From an uncultured Alphaproteobacteria bacterium (GTDB lineage: Bacteria > Pseudomonadota > Alphaproteobacteria > Rhizobiales > Aestuariivirgaceae): 64,000 nucleotides of DNA. The notes under the pieces are model-generated. The model saw only the letters and a program-made list of their open reading frames with translations. It was not told where the DNA came from and searched no databases. The position numbers and the translations under genes were made by a program. Below, one piece after another: positions 59,667-64,000 of the stretch. Numbering within the stretch: position 1 is the first letter of the stretch; each line of letters starts with the position of its first letter. The stretch is taken from contig CALMWF010000041.1 of the NCBI GenBank assembly GCA_937873445.1, positions 62,001 to 126,000 of the forward strand, in the 5' to 3' direction.

Positions 59667-61817
59667 TCAGCCGACCGGCGGCTGGGCATAACCCAGATGG
59701 GCCTCAAGCCGGTCCAGCACACTGTCGGCAGCGTCGGGAATGGCCGTGCCGGGCGGAAACACCGCCGCCGCCCCCATGGCCAGCAGCGGCTCCACATCCT
59801 GCGGCGGAATGACCCCGCCCACCACCACCATGATGTGGCCCTTGCCCGCCCTGTCCAGGGCGGCCTTCAGCAGCGGCATATGGGCCAGGTGCCCGGCGGT
59901 GAGGGTTGAAACGCCCACCACATGCACGCCCTCGGCAATGGCCCGCTCGGCCACTTCCTCCGGCGTGGCAAAGAGCGGCCCGATGACCACCTCAAAGCCC
60001 AGGTCGGCAAAGGCCGAGGCAATCACCTTCTGGCCGCGGTCGTGGCCGTCCTGGCCGATCTTGGCCACGAGAATGCGGGGCGCCTTGCCCTCATGCTCGG
60101 CAAAGGCCTGCACCTTGTTCTTGGTCTCGGTGATGCGGGCAATGTCGAGGGAGGTTGCCTCATAGACACCCTTCACCGCCTTGATCTCGGCCACATGGCG
60201 GCTCCACACCTTTTCCAGCGCAGCGGAAATCTCGCCCACCGTGGCCTTGGCGCGGGCCGCATCCACGGCGGCGGCCAGCAGATTGCCCTCGCCCGATGAG
60301 GCCACCCTGGACAGTGCCTCAAGCTTCGCCGCCACGTCGGTGCCGTCGCGCTCGGCCTTCAGCCGGGTCAGCTTTTCAATCTGGCGGGCGCGCACGGCGG
60401 AATTGTCGACCTTGAGAATGTCGATCTCCGGCTCGTGGGCGGCGAGATATTTGTTGACCCCCACCACCGTCTGCTCGCCGGAGTCGATGCGCGCCTGGGT
60501 GCGGGCGGCCGCCTCCTCGATGCGCAGCTTGGGCACGCCGGATTCAATGGCCTGGGCCATGCCGCCCAGTTTTTCCACCTCGGCGATGTGGGCGCGCGCC
60601 CGCGCCGCCAGATCAGCCGTCAGCCGCTCCACGAAATAGCTGCCGCCCCACGGGTCGATGACGCGGGCCGTGCCTGCCTCCTGCTGCAGCAGCAATTGCG
60701 TGTTGCGGGCAATGCGGGCCGAGAAATCGGTGGGCAGGGCCAGCGCCTCATCCAGCGAATTGGTGTGCAGGGACTGTGTGCCGCCCTGGGTGGCGGCCAT
60801 GGCCTCGATCATGGTGCGCGTCACATTGTTGAACACATCCTGCGCGGCCAGCGACCAGCCGGAGGTCTGGCAATGGGTGCGCAGCGCCAGCGAGCGTTCA
60901 TCCTTCGGGTTGAAGCGGCTCATCAGTTCGGCCCAGATCATCCGGCCCGCCCGCATCTTGGCCACTTCCATGAAGAAGTTCATGCCGATCGCCCAGAAGA
61001 AGGAAAGGCGCGGCGCGAACTTGTCGATGGCCAGACCCGCCTCCACCCCTGCCTTGGCATATTCATAGCCATCGGCCAGCGTATAGGCGAGTTCGAGGTC
61101 GGCGGTCGCTCCCGCCTCCTGCATGTGATAGCCGGAAATGGAAATGGAGTTGAACTTCGGCATGTGGGCCGAGGTGTATTTGAAGATGTCGGAGATGATC
61201 CGCATGGAGGCCTTGGGCGGATAGATGTAGGTGTTCCGCACCATGAATTCCTTCAGAATGTCGTTCTGAATGGTGCCGGCGAGCTTCTCCGGCGCCACGC
61301 CCTGTTCCTCGCCCGCCACAATGTAGAGCGCCATCACCGGCAGAACGGCCCCGTTCATGGTCATGGACACGGTCATCTGGTCGAGCGGAATGCCATCAAA
61401 CAGGGTGCGCATGTCATAGATGGAATCGATGGCCACCCCGGCCATGCCCACGTCACCGGCCACACGCGGATGATCCGAGTCATAACCGCGGTGAGTGGCA
61501 AGGTCGAAGGCGATGGACAGGCCCATCTGCCCGGCGGCCAGATTGCGCCGGTAGAAGGCGTTGGAATCCTCCGCCGTGGAAAACCCGGCATATTGCCGGA
61601 TGGTCCAGGGCTGGGTGGTATACATGGTGGGGTAGGGGCCGCGCAGATAGGGCACAATGCCGGGATAGTGCTGGGCAAGGTCAAGCCCCTGCACATCCTC
61701 CGCCGTGTAGAAGCTCTTGACGTCGAGGCCTTCGGGCGTGCGCCACAGATCCCGCGATCCTCCGTTCACGGAGGAAGCGGCAAAGGCGATGCGCGAGAAA
61801 TCCGGAATGCGGGTCAT
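59667..61817 (-). CDS. mcmA: Methylmalonyl-CoA mutase large subunit
   Basis: A 716-residue B12-dependent mutase. The TIM-barrel substrate domain includes [18 protein letters not shown]. The C-terminal B12 domain has the histidine-on motif in [14 protein letters not shown] and [10 protein letters not shown]...GVSTLTAGH. It converts (R)-methylmalonyl-CoA to succinyl-CoA, closing propionyl-CoA metabolism. It follows mcmB by three bases. Confidence 0.96.
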   Translation of the reverse strand: MTRIPDFSRIAFAASSVNGGSRDLWRTPEGLDVKSFYTAEDVQGLDLAQHYPGIVPYLRGPYPTMYTTQPWTIRQYAGFSTAEDSNAFYRRNLAAGQMGLSIAFDLATHRGYDSDHPRVAGDVGMAGVAIDSIYDMRTLFDGIPLDQMTVSMTMNGAVLPVMALYIVAGEEQGVAPEKLAGTIQNDILKEFMVRNTYIYPPKASMRIISDIFKYTSAHMPKFNSISISGYHMQEAGATADLELAYTLADGYEYAKAGVEAGLAIDKFAPRLSFFWAIGMNFFMEVAKMRAGRMIWAELMSRFNPKDERSLALRTHCQTSGWSLAAQDVFNNVTRTMIEAMAATQGGTQSLHTNSLDEALALPTDFSARIARNTQLLLQQEAGTARVIDPWGGSYFVERLTADLAARARAHIAEVEKLGGMAQAIESGVPKLRIEEAAARTQARIDSGEQTVVGVNKYLAAHEPEIDILKVDNSAVRARQIEKLTRLKAERDGTDVAAKLEALSRVASSGEGNLLAAAVDAARAKATVGEISAALEKVWSRHVAEIKAVKGVYEATSLDIARITETKNKVQAFAEHEGKAPRILVAKIGQDGHDRGQKVIASAFADLGFEVVIGPLFATPEEVAERAIAEGVHVVGVSTLTAGHLAHMPLLKAALDRAGKGHIMVVVGGVIPPQDVEPLLAMGAAAVFPPGTAIPDAADSVLDRLEAHLGYAQPPVG

Positions 61818-61820
61818 GGT

Positions 61821-63005
61821 TCAGGCCTCCACTTCCGGGCTGTATTCATCCTTGAGCCGGTAGGCCGTGGTGCCCACCGTGGGCAGGCTCGTTGCGGCAT
61901 CGGGCCGGGGTTTGGGCCGCCTTCCCGTCTCCGCCGCCTGAAACACGCCCCAGGCCTTCTCGCACAATTGCGCGGTGAGGTCTTCAATGACGCCTGCGCC
62001 CGCCGCCGGGTCATCCACCCGCCACAGCTCGGATTCCTCCAGCAGCACGTTCTGGACATTGCGCGCCACCCGCCGGGCAAAGCTGTTGGGCAGCCCCTGC
62101 GCTTGGGAAAAGGGCAGCACGGTGAAGGACGACGCCCCGCCCAGCCCCGCGCCGAACACCGCCGCCGTGGCGCGCAGAATATTGGTGTGCGGGTCCAGCG
62201 TTGCCATCATCCGCCACGAGGTTTCGCCATGCAGCGCCAGCGCTGCGGCCGGCAGTTTGGCCGCCTCCAGCACCCTGGCCCAGAGCAGCCGTGCCGCCCG
62301 GAACTTGGCCAGCGTCAGGAACATGTCCTGATCCGCCGCCAGCACCATGGACACGGCCCTGGCCAGATCATCATCACCAAGATTTTCCAGAGACCGGAGA
62401 TGACGGACACCCTCGGCCAGCGCCACGCCCAGTTCCTCCGCCGCCGTCAGGCCCTGTTCATGGGCGGCGCGGCCATCGGCCACCATAAAGGGTCCGGCAA
62501 AACCCTGCTTCATCAGCGCCGCCACCGGCCCCGCTTCAGTCAGACCGAAATGAACCGCAAGCCGGGCCGGATCGAGCGGCTGTTTATCGATGTGGCGGGC
62601 GAGAGCCACCGCCGCCGCGCTGGACCCCTCCAGCCGCAGGCTGGTGGCATGCAGCGGCAGGCCATGCAGCGCCGCCGTCAGATCGGTGAGCGCCAGACCG
62701 GCACCGCGCGCCGTGGCGGCATCCGCCATCACCAGCACCACGCCGTTCACACCATTGCCGATGTCGTCCCGCGCCTGGGCATTGGCCACCGCCGGGGCGG
62801 GCGCGTCCATGCGGGCGAAAATCTCCCACGGCCCGTGCAGCGGGCGCACCGCCCGCGGGGCCCCCGTGACCGGCGCGTAAAGCGGCTGGCGGATCACGCC
62901 GTCCGCCATGGTGCTCACCAGCTTCTCGGTGAAGTCCGCGCCCTTCAGCACGCCCTCCACCTTCTTCAGCCATTGCGCTTCGGTTGCCGGGGAAAATGTG
63001 GTCAT
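61821..63005 (-). CDS. mcmB: Methylmalonyl-CoA mutase small subunit, short form
   Basis: A 394-residue protein related to the barrel domain of the mutase small subunit, with LDPHTNILRATAAVFGAGLGGASSFTVLPF as the clearest block. It ends before any B12-binding domain and is therefore shorter than classical MutA (over 600 residues). It cannot bind cobalamin and likely has a structural role. It is the first gene of the mcmBA pair. Confidence 0.88.
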   Translation of the reverse strand: MTTFSPATEAQWLKKVEGVLKGADFTEKLVSTMADGVIRQPLYAPVTGAPRAVRPLHGPWEIFARMDAPAPAVANAQARDDIGNGVNGVVLVMADAATARGAGLALTDLTAALHGLPLHATSLRLEGSSAAAVALARHIDKQPLDPARLAVHFGLTEAGPVAALMKQGFAGPFMVADGRAAHEQGLTAAEELGVALAEGVRHLRSLENLGDDDLARAVSMVLAADQDMFLTLAKFRAARLLWARVLEAAKLPAAALALHGETSWRMMATLDPHTNILRATAAVFGAGLGGASSFTVLPFSQAQGLPNSFARRVARNVQNVLLEESELWRVDDPAAGAGVIEDLTAQLCEKAWGVFQAAETGRRPKPRPDAATSLPTVGTTAYRLKDEYSPEVEA

Positions 63006-63207
63006 GGTGTCAATCCTGTCTGCCGGTCTTCCTTGGCCCCCGGACCGGAACGGGGCAAGCCGACGATGGTTGAATCCATGCGCCGGACGAGGGTCCCATC
63101 CGCCCCATCCGCAGGGCGGAATGCCGCCCCGTTTCCGCCATCCGGCCCTTGCTTTTCGCCCCCTGCGCTATAAGTGTCAGGGCCAGCCGTCAAGCAGGGA
63201 TTCCGCC

Positions 63208-64000
63208 ATGACCGACAATGCCATTTTCCTCGGCAAAAGCACCAGGCCGGAGGTGCTCTACCTCGGCATGGCCAACCGCCACGGCCTGATCACCGGCGCC
63301 ACCGGCACCGGCAAGACCGTAACCCTGCAAATCCTGGCCGAGAGCTTTGCGGCGGCGGGGGTTCCGGTCTTTGCCGCCGACGTGAAGGGTGATCTGTCGG
63401 GCATCGCCATGCAGGGCGAACCCAAGGACTGGGTGATGGAGCGCGCCAAACTGGTGGGCCTGAAGGACTTTGACCAGCACGCCACCCCCACCATTTTCTG
63501 GGACCTGTTCGGCAAGCAGGGCCACCCCATCCGCACCACCATCACCGAGATGGGCCCCCTCATGCTGTCGCGGCTGATGGGCCTCACCGAGGCGCAGGAG
63601 GGCGCTCTCAACATTGCCTTCAAGATTGCCGATGAGGAGGGCCTGGCCCTTCTCGACCTGAAGGACCTGCGGGCCCTGCTCAAGGACCTGGCTGACCGCG
63701 GCAAGAAAATCACCACCGACTATGGCAACATCAACGACCAGACCATTGGCGCCATCCAGCGCCGTCTGGTGGTCATTGACGAGCAGGGCGGCGACCAGTT
63801 CTTCGGCGAACCGGCCCTCGACATCAAAGACTTCATGCGCACCACCCGCGATGGCCGCGGCTACATGAATGTGCTGGCCGCCGACAAGCTCATCAACGCA
63901 CCCCAGCTCTATGCCACCTTCCTGCTCTGGCTGATGTCGGAACTGTTTGAGCAGATGCCCGAAGTGGGCGACCCCGACCGGCCCCGGCTGGTGTTTTTCT
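63208..64000 (+). CDS. HerA-like (DUF853) ATPase, 3' partial
   Basis: An open frame from the ATG at 63208 runs off the right edge, giving 264 visible residues. Walker A is GATGTGKTVTLQ near residues 30-41, after the short LGKSTRPEVLYLGMANRHG start typical of DUF853 proteins. Later parts (DVKGDLSGIA, LMGLTEAQEGALNIAFKIAD) fit the HerA/FtsK-like helicase family, usually about 500 residues. A DNA- or RNA-related role is supposed; the real function is not known. It has AGCAGGGAT upstream and is divergent from mcmB. Confidence 0.88.
   Translation, partial: MTDNAIFLGKSTRPEVLYLGMANRHGLITGATGTGKTVTLQILAESFAAAGVPVFAADVKGDLSGIAMQGEPKDWVMERAKLVGLKDFDQHATPTIFWDLFGKQGHPIRTTITEMGPLMLSRLMGLTEAQEGALNIAFKIADEEGLALLDLKDLRALLKDLADRGKKITTDYGNINDQTIGAIQRRLVVIDEQGGDQFFGEPALDIKDFMRTTRDGRGYMNVLAADKLINAPQLYATFLLWLMSELFEQMPEVGDPDRPRLVFF

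Noticed and set aside
60435-63173. 912-codon plus-strand frame opposite mcmA-mcmB
   Set aside because: Antisense to both mutase genes. It is rich in Gly, His and Arg and is explained by codon bias on the coding strand.
1-64000. CRISPR arrays, insertion sequences, integrases, replication origin or rRNA
   Set aside because: No regularly spaced repeats, transposase or integrase motifs, DnaA-box clusters or rRNA sequence were seen by eye.

Overview
The window is a 64 kb piece of a high-GC alphaproteobacterial chromosome, probably Hyphomicrobiales. This placement is an inference from gene content: an FnrL-type regulator with a Cx2Cx7C cluster motif, a ccoNOQP-ccoGHIS set, a Tat-exported TIGR03808-like repeat protein, a rhizobial-type asparaginase and two-gene methylmalonyl-CoA mutase. 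It reads as a chemotrophic sulfur oxidiser able to live at low oxygen. No phage, transposon or CRISPR array is visible. The window opens inside lipS1 and ends inside a HerA-like ATPase gene.

Positions 1-12200 hold the key system, a lipoate-dependent sulfur-oxidising heterodisulfide-reductase-like (sHdr) locus. First comes a dedicated lipoate assembly block: lipS1, lipT, lipS2, a two-domain lipoate ligase, and an amidotransferase-fold protein that has lost its catalytic residues. After a structured leader follow dsrE3C, hdrC1-hdrB1-hdrA-hyp-hdrC2-hdrB2, a small unknown gene and lbpA, the GcvH-like lipoate-binding protein on which the sulfur atom is thought to be oxidised. After a divergent histone-deacetylase-like gene come dsrE3A and tusA (sulfur carriers), a FadL-type outer-membrane channel, and soeCBA on the minus strand, which encodes the cytoplasmic molybdenum sulfite:quinone oxidoreductase that would take the sulfite made by sHdr. 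A ModE-type molybdate regulator sits divergently next to soeA. Together this gives cytoplasmic sulfane sulfur to sulfite to sulfate, with electrons going to quinone.

Positions 21660-28500 hold the Pho regulon (phoR, pstSCAB, phoU, phoB, all minus) with an unusually clear four-half-site Pho box before pstS, then a tRNA-Val(CAC). Positions 28550-32850 are central metabolism: phosphoglycolate phosphatase, succinate-semialdehyde dehydrogenase, ribose-5-phosphate isomerase and glutathione reductase. Positions 32850-45800 are mixed: a di-haem cytochrome c peroxidase family protein, deoC with a degenerate aldehyde dehydrogenase, a DUF2892 protein before an RND pump, an M32 carboxypeptidase, a Crp/Fnr regulator with a second DUF2892 protein and a DUF442/TIGR01244 sulfur-transferase-like protein, and TerC.

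Positions 45860-55420 are a microaerobic respiration island: fnrL, a hemerythrin, a perfect FNR box and ccoNOQP-ccoGHIS for the cbb3 oxidase. The rest holds an MFS transporter, asparaginase, the Tat-exported beta-helix protein, a small membrane protein behind a second perfect FNR box, and mcmA-mcmB.

The most interesting unexplained signals are: a shared AT-rich ATTC/CTAAT-type operator family next to soeA, dsrE3A-tusA, the peroxidase/deoC pair and DUF2892, which resembles known sulfide-responsive ArsR-family sites; the leader RNA before the sHdr operon; the catalytically dead amidotransferase in the lipoate block; two uncharacterised sHdr-locus proteins; and a degenerate tandem aldehyde dehydrogenase. 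All functional calls come from sequence reading alone.
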